From Grifola frondosa (Eukaryota; Basidiomycota; Agaricomycetes; Polyporales; Grifolaceae): a stretch of 64,000 nucleotides of DNA. Below the pieces are notes generated by a model, which was not told the DNA's origin, ran no database searches, and saw nothing but the letters and a program-made list of their open reading frames with translations. The DNA is taken from contig LUGG01000019.1 of the NCBI GenBank assembly GCA_001683735.1, forward strand, positions 1,054,001-1,118,000, written 5' to 3'. The translations under genes were made by a program, and so were the position numbers. Of the stretch, positions 33,077 to 44,607 are shown piece after piece (positions within the stretch are counted from its first letter, which is position 1; the number at the start of each line of letters is the position of its first letter).

Positions 33077-35010
33077 TGTCGAGCATAAACGGCGTACTCT
33101 TGAGCGACACCGCATCCGGGACGAACTCGTCCACCTTGCACGCCTGCTTCGACTCACCTTCAGCTATATTCTCTAGACCCTCGAGCTGTGACGATGGGCA
33201 ACTCTCACTCATAGCACATCCTCATGCTGGAGTTGCGTCAAGGCACACTGACCTGGTACACCTAGAATATGCGGGTGTTCAGGAACGCGAGCAACTCATC
33301 GAACTTGAGTACGAGCAGGGCGTCCTCGCTCTTGATCAGCAGCGCGAGGCTGAACGCAAACACCGCCTCGATCCCGTTCACCAGACAGTTGTCGTATATC
33401 CGGAACATTGTCGATAGGGAAGCGGTAGCTGAACATCGCCAGGGACCACTGCAAGCAGTATAATGCTCGACTTGATACCCTGCCGCAGAAAGTGTACGTG
33501 CAGAACAGGGAGCATTTCCTCCGTCAGGTGTTCGAACTAATGAGCGGTATGTCAGAAACGGGAGGTTCGAAGAAAAGAAGAATATAATAACCTGGAACTA
33601 CACAAACGTCAGTACCAAAATATGAATGCGTCACGTTTGAGACCTACGAGTCGCAACTGAAGCTTGGGCATCTGAGGTAGAAAATGGACTCCAAGGTCGT
33701 ACGAATGCATAAGCCGCACGAGGAGGCAGAAGGCTTCCCCGTCGGGCATATACACATCTGTCAGTGTAGAGCCAGCACGGTTTAGGTGGGGCTCACATTG
33801 AGTAGTAATTTCGCTACCACGAAAGGCAAGCCCTGGCAGTAATCTGACTTGTGTATCATATCTACGTAGTCCATCAGTACTGGAGATTGAAGAATAAAAC
33901 TCCATGTACGGCGAATATGCTTTGAGTACGTTGAAGAGGTTCTCTTGGCCGATGCCGTGGCCGTCCGTGAAGAATGCGTGAAGTGGGAAGGTCCTGTACC
34001 CAATAATCAGACTCAAAATGCACGCATAATGTTAGGAGCTTACTGACCTTCCAAAATCTCTCGAATTCGCTTTCTAGTGTGAGCTGACTTCCTTCAAAAG
34101 CCGTACATACGTGTTCTCGAGCTCCGCATCCATAGAGGTAGACCTAATGCGCATTGTAAGGCACTCCATTGACTAAACAGAACACTGGCCAGGTACACAT
34201 ACATTAGCTGCCAGATCATGTCCCGCAGTATCTTCGGGATGCCTCTCTCGATCGCCTTTGCGAACTCTTCGAGATGTTGGGACGCGAAGGCCTCGTAATC
34301 TACACACGACAATCAGTCACTGGAAACTACAAGGAACAGAATACAATAACGCCAGATAGGACACTACCCCAGAAGTCTGGTACAAGTTCACGTTAGCACG
34401 AAACATAACGATGGCATGGAGAAACGCACCCCAATTGCCGGCCTAACAGACTTAGCGAGACCTGTCGAAATCGCCATGTCGTGCGGCTGACCTATTTCAG
34501 CAGCTGCACATAATATGATCGACAGAGCTCCGAATCTTTGGATGCAGACCTATGTATATCATTAAATACGGCATTAACGCAGGCTAGACGGAAGACATGT
34601 GGTGTCTTCAAGATATCTCTCTCGATCTCCGACTTTCCAGGCTCTTCAGGATGCTAGGCGCAAAGCCCAGAGAATATAGGCTAAATAATCAGCTATCAAA
34701 AGGGCTTTGACAACCAGCGTACCGTGCACCACATAATACGTCGCCTCTCTGGCGGAGGCTCATGTCAGCACGGTCCAGAAACGTAAGAACGGTAACACGT
34801 ACCCCAAGCCCCTTAACACCTTCCCGGTCGTGATATATTGAACAGAGCACCTTCTGGAGCTCAAGGTTGGCACTTCACTGCTGGAATCCGGAACCCTATC
34901 CTCGTATCTTCTGTGAGCTGAGACGGAGAAGAGTGTTGCGGTCTGTGACTGCATACTCGGAGGGAGTGAGAGAGTCGTGTAGGGGGAGCTATGTTGCGAA
35001 AAAGCGAATG
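33077..35010 (-). pseudogene. TBC-domain RabGAP (Gyp5 type), disrupted copy 2
   Basis: Minus-strand order: SVSAHRRYEDRVPDSSSEVP near 34900, an exon with VHGTLVVKALLI-like coding, NWGAFLHAIVMFRANVN (about 34390-34440), FASQHLEEFAKAIERGIPKI (about 34230-34295), RDFGR|TFPLHAFFTDGHGIGQ (Arg finger kept across an intron), DYCQGLPFVVAKLLLN (Gln finger kept, about 33800-33845), DGEAFCLLVRLMHSYDL, then FLRQGIKSSI. At this point one extra base (AGCATTATACTG) shifts the frame. Later parts (IYDNCLVNGIEAVFAFSLAL, ALLVLKFDELLAFLNTRIF) are still readable. The gene is cut at about 33070 by a deletion of some 840 bases relative to 55370-56205, which removes the last coiled-coil exons. It is nearly identical to copy 5. 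Confidence 0.75.
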
Positions 35011-35104
35011 TATGAATGGCAGTGGGGGATATAATAGAAGCTTGGAGCTGGAGGTGTCGCGAGCAGTCGCATTCGGACACATGGCACAAAATACGAGAAC
35101 GGAC

Positions 35105-35123
35105 GCGTCACGGTAACGTGACG
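35105..35123. promoter_or_regulatory. Divergent-promoter inverted repeat
   Basis: GCGTCACGGTAACGTGACG with perfect seven-base arms. The minus-strand TATA (ATATAATAG complement region, 35028-35037) lies on the TBC side and module L on the other. Confidence 0.7.
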
Positions 35124-35199
35124 AGCTGATCAACGTTCGATCGACGAGGCTTTTCCATTCCGCGAACAGTGAGCCACCGCTTGGATGCTCTTTATCGCC

Positions 35200-35750
35200 T
35201 CGTCCATTTCTTTGCAGTCGGCATGCATACATCTGCCCAACGTCACCAAGTTGCAGCTAGAGTGCAGGCCATCTGTTTATCACCTGCATGGAACTGACAC
35301 GCGCAATTGCCTACATCCAGCTTTATCCGTCCCTCACGCTCTATCAGAACGCATGGATCGGCGTCCTGTCCATCACCCACCGTCTCACCGTACGACCGTG
35401 CTCTCCAAACGCTCTTCCCAAATCCTTCACCAGGCGAGGCCATCCGTCTCGTAGTGATAGTGAAAAATACAAGATTCCTGCCAAGAGCATCCTCACGGCT
35501 CTGCACTCGATCATGTAGCGTAACATCTGCTTGACCGCGGAGGAAATGGGACAGGTTGATCGGGGCGTCAAGGGGGAAAAAAGGTACGAACCACCAAGTT
35601 GAACGACAGGCAGAGCTCTGGTATCCGAATCACGCCGGGCTAGGAGCGCGAGTGGACGGGCGGCGAGGCCACGAACGACGATGATATGCTCCAGGGCAGT
35701 GATGACTCAGAGGACGATTCATAGCCACAATCGCTACACCCTTCTGACAA
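35200..35750 (+). pseudogene. Conserved unknown module L (copy 2)
   Basis: Readable elements: NVTKLQLECRPSVYHL, YPSLTLYQNAWIGVLSITHR (about 35315-35380), then SEKYKIPAKSILTALHSIM with TAG at 35516-35518, and LTAEEMGQ-like sequence beyond. Frames shift between elements. It parallels 58360-58830. It begins about 80 bp from the promoter element, so it was probably transcribed divergently from the TBC gene. Confidence 0.35.
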
Positions 35751-35819
35751 TTCCCTTCATTGTGCGTATTCCATCCCTTTCGTCGTCATCACTCGCACTT
35801 GTCGTCGATGTACCGCTTG

Positions 35820-36290
35820 CACGAGGACACTCACCGCGTTGACCTATCCCGCGTGCAGTCGTAATCCGCAATCATACCGCACCTGCATCTATATACCACC
35901 TCTCCCGCCCCTCAACGCTCGCGTTCTACTGCGCTCGTATATCGTCACTGTATTGTTACATTGGATCTCATTGATATCGTCCTGCCTGCCGTATCCAGTC
36001 ACGACGCGGCATGCAGGTACTACTTGTACAGACTCGTCTTAAATGCAATCCAGCGCGGACATGTGCAACGACGTCTTCCTTTCCTTCTTGCGCCCGAGCA
36101 CCTTGTTTTAGGTTGGAAGGAAGACATCGACATCTTGCATTCGTTAGTCCACGACTGGCCTAAACCGACATCTTGCGCATCGTTGCGTTTTCCACAGGCC
36201 GGCCCGTTCTCCACTGTCCTCACCGCATTCAATGTCGATGCCTATAGGTTGCTGTAGCCCGATCCGACCGATCTGACCATCGCTTTCGAG
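35820..36290 (+). pseudogene. DUF6535 gene, 5' part, truncated
   Basis: Same opening as at 58910: the CTTGCACGAGGACACTCACCG segment, a coding part VHDWPKPTSCASLRF, an intron acceptor CCACAG near 36198, and the DUF6535 start GPFSTVLTAFNVDAYRLL. The next codon is TAG, where the family has Gln before PDPT; the copy at 59347 has the same TAG. Homology to DUF6535 ends at about 36288, where the upstream block of the next DUF6533 gene is joined. All membrane helices after the first are missing. Confidence 0.7.
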
Positions 36291-37105
36291 CCTCATTGGC
36301 GACCATATTAAGTATGCGAATGTCGTTAAGCAACAAAGACTGGCACACGTGTTGGGGGAGAGCTGTGCAGCTGTCGTGGACAACATGCCTCGCATTTGGG
36401 CTGAAGAAGACGATCCGCACGTCCGCCACGCCGGCCCACGCGTCACGTCATAGGTCTGCGATACCATCACAGACTGCCTCAGATCGGTTCCGCGGAGTTC
36501 CCCTGCTCCTGCTCCGGGTCGTTGAGGTCTTCAGCCACAGAACCGTCGTGTTTGCGCGGGGGCTCCCTGCGCTCATCGCTCTCGGATTACATGGCGCGTT
36601 CTTCGGCAGATATTCTTCGCCTCTGTGCGACGAGTTCTGTCTCTCGAACTGCACACTCTAGTCGTTCTTGGATGTCTAGCGGATCGTGGACGCCTTCACG
36701 ATGTTCGCTGCGCCGCGCGTGCACATGGAAATTCGCGGTAATTCGCTTGCCATATATATCGTTGCGGTATGGCGGGGCATCCCGCCATCCACCGTGGCCG
36801 CCACACATCTGTTGATGTGTGATTATTCCGCGCCGGCCAACATGTAATTTGGACTCACCCTTGCTACTGGTCTCTGTATCTGGCACGTTATCAACCTACA
36901 AATATTGGCTGATACACAGCCTGTGCTTCGACTTCTCCCGACATACCCGTTCAACTATTGATTGTTTATTTACCGCCGTCATCTCGAACTTATCCGTGCT
37001 GTTGTATCAGTGGATGTAGATGGCAGGCAGTGTTTAGCCTATTGTCCATCCTAATGTTGCGAACAGCGCGTGCGATGCGTGTTACATCCCGGCGCCACGA
37101 AGAAC
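36291..37105 (+). repeat. DUF6533 upstream block W (copy 4)
   Basis: Joined at about 36290 to the truncated DUF6535. From CCATATTAAGTATGCGAATG onward it matches 43674. It includes FRGVPLLLLRVVEVFSHRTV (about 36490-36545) and the final conserved portion 36740-37100. A minus frame of the IQERLECAVRETELVAQRRR type is seen at 36590-36690. Confidence 0.5.
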
Positions 37106-37111
37106 GGTGTA

Positions 37112-37119
37112 GATATAAG
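37112..37119 (+). promoter_or_regulatory. TATA box of DUF6533 copy at 37182
   Basis: GATATAAG exactly 70 bp before the ATG. Confidence 0.65.
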
Positions 37120-37181
37120 AGCACGGTCTCTCCATCTCTGCCAAAGTATTCAGTCCCGCATCTTTCGCACTACCTCATATC

Positions 37182-38869
37182 ATGTCCTTCGCCGTCAGTG
37201 CCGCAGAAGTCCAGACAATGTGAGTGACTCTTACCACAATCTTTCCTCATCTAATATATCCTATCATACAGCTTCATCGGAAACAATTGTTATGTATCGG
37301 CAACCGGTCAGTGGTTCACGTACGATCTCCAGTCAATTGTTCATTCCTGTTTGTCGCAGCTCTTCTAGTGTATGAGTACCTCATCACGTTTGATCGTGAA
37401 TACCGACTCGTGTGGAAGCGTCGATTTTCGGCGGCCACCTTACTTTTCATGCTCGCAAGGTATCCTTTGCTTCTATGCTACATTCTTACCATTCCAATGC
37501 AATATATGCTGCCCACGTCAACAACGGTACAGTTCTCATCATAATACTGCAGACCATCTTTGCCCACCAATAATTTCCAGAGTTGCTCTGCATTGATATG
37601 GTTGATCACAGCTTTGGGGCTGCTCTTCGATTTTGGTGCGCTAGGTAAATATCCGTACGATATTCTGACTTCTGACTGACCATTGATATTCTTGAAGCAT
37701 TCTCAAGTCTCCGAGCGTATGCCTTATCTGGTCGTCAATGGCAAATAGCTGCATTGGGATTTATCTTCTCATTGGGGATTTTCACCATCTCGGTGGTGAG
37801 CTCTGTTCTCGACGTTGAGCTTGGTGTGTAATTGAAGTGTAAGACACACTTCTAGCTCATAAATGTGCCCCGAATGGTAGTTGCCGCTCCACCTCCCTTT
37901 AATTATGATTCAAGTTATTTGATCTCACCGAAGCTATCCAAAATGTCAGTGAATTTCATTGATGTCACTGATGCTTGTTGAATAAACCCGTGTGTCATAT
38001 AGATGTATGTAGTGCTGTTGGCATCATCGCTCGAAGGTCTTCTCACGCAATAGTTCCAGTGGCGTATGTACAGTGTGCGACAACAATCGCCGGGGAAATG
38101 GTTGTTCTTGCAGTGACCATACACCAGACGTACTGGCAAAGACGAGCTACCGCGGAGGCTAATCTTCGCACTCCATTGCACACGGTGCTCTTGAGGGACG
38201 GTCAGTTTCCCAGTTCTCCCTCAGTGTATGCACCGACCAATCATGCTCCATCAGGTACTGTATACTTCTTGTAAGGTTGTCATTGGCCAGCAGAGAACCG
38301 CGTCATTTGACAATGGTTCATTTGATAGAGCTTTGTTGATGATGAACATTGCAGATGTTGTATTCGTATATGTGGCAGACCCTTTCGTAGGGAAACTTAT
38401 CTCCAATGCCGATAGACCCTAACTGATGAGGATCATGTATTGCCATCAGGAATTCGCCTCGTACATCGTGCAGTTCATCGATCCGTCAGTAACTGCAATT
38501 AACACTCTTCGTTTTGATTTCTGATGATATTCGTTGCCGCACAGAATAACAACAATTATCATCTCACGGTTCATGCTCAATCTCCGCGAGGCCGATGCAT
38601 CCCAATGCGGCGCCGAAGATGCAAGTCGCCCATCTTTTGTGCGCTCCATCCAGTTTGCAGCTTTCGTCGAACCTCTCGGTGCCCCTCTCGACCACGAAAT
38701 CTCATTCTCTGTCATCGATCCGGATTCCTTGAATGAGCAGGAAGCTGATGGAGAGAATGAGGACGGGAATGAGGACGTGCCGGGCGATGAGGAGGAAATG
38801 GTGTCAGGTCAGACGAGCATTCATGGGTCGACTGAAGCGGAGGCCGGTCCATCTAGAGTCAGGGAGTAG
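37182..38869 (+). pseudogene. DUF6533 gene with the shared exon 7 frameshift
   Basis: Exons: 37182-37219, 37272-37306, 37360-37526, 37581-37644, 37698-37795, 37856-37948, 38003-38200, 38255-38270, 38329-38386, 38450-38484, 38545-38869. Exon 3 is six bases longer than in the copy at 26310 (PMQYMLPTSTT end, as in the copy at 44608). Exon 7 lacks the same base as 26310 (CTCGAAGGTCTT) and stops at TAG after LLTQ. Every other exon is open, with VYEYLITFDREYRLVWKRRF, FASYIVQFIDP, ITTIIISRFMLNLREAD and the full acidic tail to RVRE. The mixture of features from the 26310 and 44608 copies suggests gene conversion between units. Confidence 0.75.
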
Positions 38870-39540
38870 GGCTGCGATACGTTTTCGTGTGTGCTCTGTC
38901 GTCACTATCTCGTATGTGCTACTGCTGACCGCAGAATAAAAATGTATAATGCATGCAGGAACTGGAGTACGTCTGGCGTGTGGCATCGCTCTTAGTTGCT
39001 TTCTTGGACTGTCTTTCGCGTCGTAACTTATAAAGATCTGGCCCACCATATTTGCAGTGCTGCGTGCCTCCGGGCTGCTAGCTGTGCACTCTGATGGATC
39101 CATATGTCTGAGTTCTCGATGCGGTGCGTGCGAGAAACCAAATCGGACTCGGGCACGCCGAGAGTGTTGTCCGACGCGTGCAGGACATGAACGTGGTGGA
39201 CCTGAACGCGGGGGCGAGGTGAACGATTGCGCATGGGCCGAGGAGATGGTGAAGCGGGGCACCTGTCCTGTTCTTATACCCGGCGCGTTGATGCTCTCAC
39301 TCAGATGTGGGGATCTTTTCTTAATAATTTGTTATGTGCGTACTTCGTATTGTCAAGCAGGAACAGTTCACTCGAGCATGGCACAGAGGATACGGTGTCA
39401 AGTGCTGATCCGATCCCAGAACTCAAATCTTCTTCAATGTATGTCTGAACTAGCTCTGTTATTCACAACGAACTCACGTCGGTACCGCTGACGGGCTTGA
39501 TTCGGGACCTCGTGTGGTGTACGGTTCCGTATGTATATTC
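38870..39540. repeat. 3' flank block, class A (copy 4)
   Basis: Close to 20711-21330 but with a deletion of roughly 85 bases after CTTATAAAGATCTGGCCCA (39035). It leads directly into the 3' end of the next TBC copy. Confidence 0.55.
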
Positions 39541-39589
39541 TAATGTGTGGGAGAACGGACTCTAATTCGCGAAATGGAAGCCGCATCAA

Positions 39590-42030
39590 GCTGTTTACAC
39601 GTTGAGCAAAGGAAGTCCGAGAACATCCAAATTGGCAGCTCCTGGTCCTTGATTCCTGAGCGGCAACACCATATACATACGTACCTCGCAAATTGTCGGG
39701 ATGACTCTCTCGAACATTACACATGCCGAAGAAGATTGGAAGCTCAAGAACCTACCAGCACTACTAAGTACACATGCAGAAAATGGCCAGAAACGGGTAG
39801 CGACGTACACATGTGCGGACAACATGCGGTTCGTGTTCCGCAGCGCATCTATCTCTATCCGGTGTGCGTCCCACGCGCGGACGAGGTCGTCGTACTCACG
39901 TGCGTGAGTGTCGAGCGTGAATGGCGTGATGTCGAGCGACACCGCATCCTGGACGAACTTGTCCACTTTGTACGCCTGCTTCACCTCGCGTTCAACCGAG
40001 AGACTCGAGCTGTGATGATCGGCAAGCGTCGCTCAGTAGCAGTTTCTCATGCGTCAAGGTACGTTGACCTGGTACACCTCGAACATGCGCGTGTTCAGGA
40101 ACGCAAGCAGCTCGTCGAACTTGAGCGCGAGCGGTGGGATCCTCATTCTTTATCGGCAGCGCGAGGCCGAACGCGAACATCGCCGCGATCCCGCTTGCGA
40201 GGCAGTTGTCGATAGGGAAGCGGTAGCTGAACATCGCCAGGAACCACTGCGAGCAGTATATGCTCGACTTGGTACCCTGCCGCAGAAAATGTACCTGCAG
40301 AACAGGGAGCATTTCCTCCGTCAGGCGTTCGAACTAGTGAGCGGTATGTCAGAAACGAGAGGTCCAAAGAGAAGAAGATTATAATAACTTGGAACTACAC
40401 AGACGTCAGTACCAAAATATGAATGCGTAATATTTGAGACCTACGAGTCGTGAATGAAGCTTGAACATCTCAGGGAGGAAATGGTCTCCAAGGTTGTACA
40501 AATGCATGAACCGCACAAGGAGGCAGAAGGCTTCCTTGTCGGGCATCTACATGTTTGGCAGCCTGGAGCCAGCATGGTCCAGGTGAGGCTCACCTTGAAC
40601 AGTAATATCGCTACTAGGAGGGGCAAGCCCTGGCAGTAGCCGACTTGTGGATCGTATCTGCGTAACTCGTTAGCAGTAGAGATTCAATAATCAAACTCTG
40701 CGTACAGGCAATATGCCTTGAGTACGTTGACCTCTCAGGATCTCTCGAAATCGCTTTCTCATGTGAGCTCACCTCATTCAGAAGCCGTACATACGTGTTA
40801 CGTGTTCTCGAGCTCTGCATCCATGGAGGTAGACCTAATTCGCATTGATAGGCACGAGATTGACGAAACAGAATACTGGCCAGGTGCACGTACATGAGCA
40901 GCCATATCAATCCCCGCAGTGTCTTCAGGATGCCGATCACATTTGCCAGCTCTTCGGGATGTTGGGACGCAAAGGCCTAGCGATCTACATGCCGCAATCA
41001 GTCACTGGAAACTACAAGGAACAGAATGTATCGGGCATCAGATATAACGCTACTCCGGAAATCAGGTAGAAGTTCACGTAAGCACGACACATGGCGTTGG
41101 CATGTTGGAACGAACCTCAATCAATAGCCTGACAGACCTGGCGAGATTTGTCGAAATCGCCCTCTCATGCGGCTCATCTGTTTCAGCAGCTGCACATGGT
41201 GTGATCGATAGGGCTCTGGATGCTTGGACGCAGACCTATGGACACCGTCAAATATAGCTAGACGCAAGACATATGGTATCTCCAGCATACCTCTCTCGAT
41301 CTCCGGGTTCGCAGGCTCTTCAGAATGCTGGGCGCAAAGCCCTGAGACGTGGTAAACAATCAGCTATCAGAAGGACTACGACAACAAGCGTACCGTGCAC
41401 CATATTGAACCTCGCTCCAGAAGTCTGACGGAAGCTCATGTTAGCACGGTCCAGAAACGTGAAAAATGTAGCAGATACCTCAGGTAACACCTTCGTGGTG
41501 GTGATATATTCGACAGAGCCCCCCTACAGCTCAACGCTGGTGCTGCGCTACCGGAGTCCGGAAGCCCACCCCATCTTCATATGTTCTGTAGGTTGAGCCA
41601 TGAGAGTAACCACGGACATTGCTTGCAGAGATTTGTTGACGTCGAGGTCGACTTCTTCTCTCATCGGGAGCCACTCGAGAATGCAATGTCATCACATGTG
41701 TTCTCCAGGTGTTAGGGCGTGCAAGCAAGAAGCGTACTAGGGTAGTCGTGAACAGAATTGTCAAGTTGATAGAGTCGTCTTGCCGTAGGACGCCATCTCT
41801 AGCATTGTATCGTTAGAAGTGTGCAGACCCTCTTCTGAGATGTGGAGCTTGTATTTGCGAACATGGGGTGTCGGGCTGTTGAGACGTCGGTCGACGCTGA
41901 GCGGAGAGACAGAGAAGAGAGACGATTGTGATCTGCGATTGCGAACGAGGAGGCGGCGAAGGAGTCGCGTATAGGGAAGCTAGCTGGCTGTGGCGTAAGA
42001 CGAAATGGATGGATTGCAGTGAGGAGTATA
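39590..42030 (-). pseudogene. TBC-domain RabGAP (Gyp5 type), catalytic exon deleted, copy 3
   Basis: The most readable C-terminal half: FLRQGTKSSIYCSQWFLAMF (about 40225-40300), NCLASGIAAMFAFGLAL, a TGA after SSQLESLG, then KQAYKVDKFVQDAVSLDITP and YDDLVRAWDAHRIEIDALRN (about 39850-39990, the coiled-coil start). In the N-terminal half, ELENTYVRLLNEVSSHEKAI is followed by SRDPER and then directly by STYSRHI. The exon carrying TFPHHAFFTDGHGIGQEN is deleted near 40735, together with its introns. The Gln-finger exon (GYCQGLP, about 40615-40640) remains. Without the Arg-finger region the copy cannot be a RabGAP. The minus-strand TATA box lies at 42025-42037. Confidence 0.75.
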
Positions 42031-42076
42031 TAATGGAGACAATCGCATTCGGACGAACAAAAACGCGAGAACGGAC

Positions 42077-42096
42077 GCGTCACGGTAACGTGACGC
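42077..42096. promoter_or_regulatory. Divergent-promoter inverted repeat
   Basis: GCGTCACGGTAACGTGACGC, perfect eight-base arms, identical to 23882-23901. It is followed by GCTGATCGATATCGATCGAA, itself rich in ATCGAT palindromes. Confidence 0.7.
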
Positions 42097-42289
42097 GCTG
42101 ATCGATATCGATCGAATCTCCGCTTCCTCTTCATCATGCCTCGTCGTCCTCGAGAGTACTGTAAACTGGATGCTGTTATATATATGTTGTATCCGGATCC
42201 GTAGGAGTCGACGTTAATCACTTAGCCGTCCGGCGTTAACGACACCCATCACGGGGTGGGTCTCGTTTCAAGGTTGAGTATGAAGCAGT

Positions 42290-43680
42290 TATTTTTTGTA
42301 AAAAAAAACATTATGCAGACACTGACAAGGACAATATATAGACGTGTTGAAGACCTTCCGATGTCTCCACCACAGCCATCAAATCCGCCTTAAAGTGGAA
42401 GGAAGAAATCCACGCTCCTCCCTGCAGCTGCATCTGTACACCACCCATGTGACTCCGTCCCTCCCTCAACACCTACGTGCTTGCCTCCCTCCTGCGCTCG
42501 CTTATCTCCACCGTGTATATACGCAGAGTCCGCAACCCCATCTACAGTAATGCATGCATTATGGGGCTAGTTGCTTACCCGTCGGACGTCGACGATACCC
42601 ACCCATACATCTGCCCGACGTCACCGAGCTGGAACGCCGAAGCCTCCTCCAATTCTTCTATCGCAGGCCAGTCCGAGTCCATTTGGTCATCTACAGGGAT
42701 CTAACTCGCGCAATGTATTCTAGCATTTTTCCATCCTTCACGCTCGATCAGGAGGCATGGATCGGCCTCCTCTCCATCTCCCACCGCCGCGGCCGTGCCT
42801 TCCAAGCACTCTTCGCAAATCCATCACCAGACGAGATCATCTGTCTCATAATCATCGTGAGAAGTACCGGGTGCCTGCTAAGGGTATCCTCATGTTCTGC
42901 GCTCAATCGTCGAGCGTAACGCTTACTTGACCACGGAGGAAATGGGACGACTGTCGGTGGCCATGTTGTCACGTATCCTCGAGGCTCGTGAGCGATTCAG
43001 CGTGAAGAATACCAGAGGATGTTACGATTGATGTCCACAGATTAACATGGCACGGGTCCTGCAGGCTGTTTGGAAGACAACACCGCGGTTGACATGGTAG
43101 GTGATGGCATCTGTGCTCTCCAGGGCTTCGCGACGACTCACCTTGCCTCAAACATTCTCAGTTCAGTTGTCAGTCGATGCTACTAGTATAATCAGTCAGA
43201 TCAGTCAGTATTTTCTCTTTTTTTTCTGAATGCAATATTGCGCCCCTGCTGTACATGTGCTATTGTGAGCGCAAAGCCAGGATATGCACGTCGCACTGGC
43301 GATCAGCGAACTGGGCCAAATTATCACGTCTTTTGGGCGGCTCCGTCAAATCCAAGTCCCTGATTTCGATGAGGAACTGCCTTCCACATCCCAAAATTTC
43401 GTCCTTAGGTCAGCGGAACGAGGTGCGTTCATCTTCAATTCTGAACAACTTTCAGTTGAAACCTTGCTTTACGTTTCTCTGCGAGAAGAATCGCTACGTA
43501 GACATGGATTAAGGCTGGTGGGACATGCCCCAGGTTTGTCGAATGACCATTAGCTCGCCAATATCGAGGTTGTGGAAGCAACGAGACGACTGGCTCCTGC
43601 TGACGGGGGTGCCAATGGGGAACGAACGTCAACCGCACGTCCGAGCCTCCATCCCTATCATACCCATGGACCACCATATT
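42290..43680 (+). pseudogene. Conserved unknown module F (copy 2)
   Basis: Matches 24060-25460 throughout, starting at an A-tract near 42299. It reads LPDVTELERRSLLQFFYRRP and YSSIFPSFTLDQEAWIGLLS (about 42605-42780), SRILEAREQFSV-like DNA near 42980, DMVGDGICALQGF, and then an 89-codon open stretch at 43284-43553 (VALAISELGQIITSFGRLRQ, FVLRSAERGAFIFNSEQLSV). The last stretch is the best preserved part of this module anywhere in the window. Frame shifts separate the pieces. No domain is assigned. Confidence 0.35.
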
Positions 43681-44530
43681 AAGTATGCGAATGTCGTTAA
43701 GCAACGAAAATTGGCACACGCGTTGGGGGACAGCTGTGCAGCTGTCATGGGCCACATGCCTCGCCTTGGGGCTGAAGAGGACGATCCGCATGTGCGCCAC
43801 GCCGGCCCACGCGTCACGTCATAGGTCTGAGGCTGCCTCAGGGACGATCCGCCAAACCCGGCACACTGCACGCTCCGCTGCAGATCGGTTCCGCGGAGTT
43901 CCCCTGCTCCTGCTCCGGGTCGTTGAGGTCTTCAGCCACAGAACCGTCGTGTTCGCGCGGCGGCTCCTTGCGCTCGTCGTTCTCGGGTTACACGGCGCAT
44001 TGTTTGGCAGACGTTCTTTGCCTCTCTGTGACGAGTTCTGTCTCTCGAACTGCACGCTCTAGTCGTTCTTGGATGTCTAGCGGATCGTGGACCCCTTCAC
44101 GACATTCGCTGCGCCACAGCTGCACCAACGTCCGCTGCGCCGCGCGTGCACATAGAAATTCGCGGTAATTCGCTTGCCATGCATATCATTGCGATACGGC
44201 GGGGCATCTTGCCATCCGCCGTGGCCGCCACATATCTGTCGATGTGTGATTATTCGGTGCAGGCGAGCGTGCAATTTGGACTCGCCCATGCTACTGGTCT
44301 CCATATCTGGCATGTTACCAACCTACTATGGCTGATACACAGCCTGTGCGTCGACTTCTCCCGACGTACCCGTTCAACTATTAATTGTTTATTTACATCC
44401 GTCATCCGTAACCGATCCGTGCCGTTGTATGAGTGGATGTGGATGTCAAGCAGTGTTTTACCCATTTTTCATCATCTCAATTTTCCGAACAGCGCGTGCG
44501 ATGCGTGTTGCATCCCGGCGCCGCGAAGAA
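43681..44530 (+). repeat. DUF6533 upstream block W (copy 5)
   Basis: Same block as copies 2 and 4. The open plus frames 43685-44062 and 44146-44538 are separated by TAG after NCTL, a stop that also occurs in the blocks at 36658 and 61979. The block is therefore repeated but not obviously coding. Confidence 0.5.
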
Positions 44531-44537
44531 CCGTGTA

Positions 44538-44545
44538 GATATAAG
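44538..44545 (+). promoter_or_regulatory. TATA box of DUF6533 copy at 44608
   Basis: GATATAAG exactly 70 bp before the ATG. Confidence 0.65.
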
Positions 44546-44607
44546 AGCACGGTCTCTCCGTCTCTGCCAAAGTATTGAGTCCCGCATCTTTCGGACTATC
44601 TCACATC

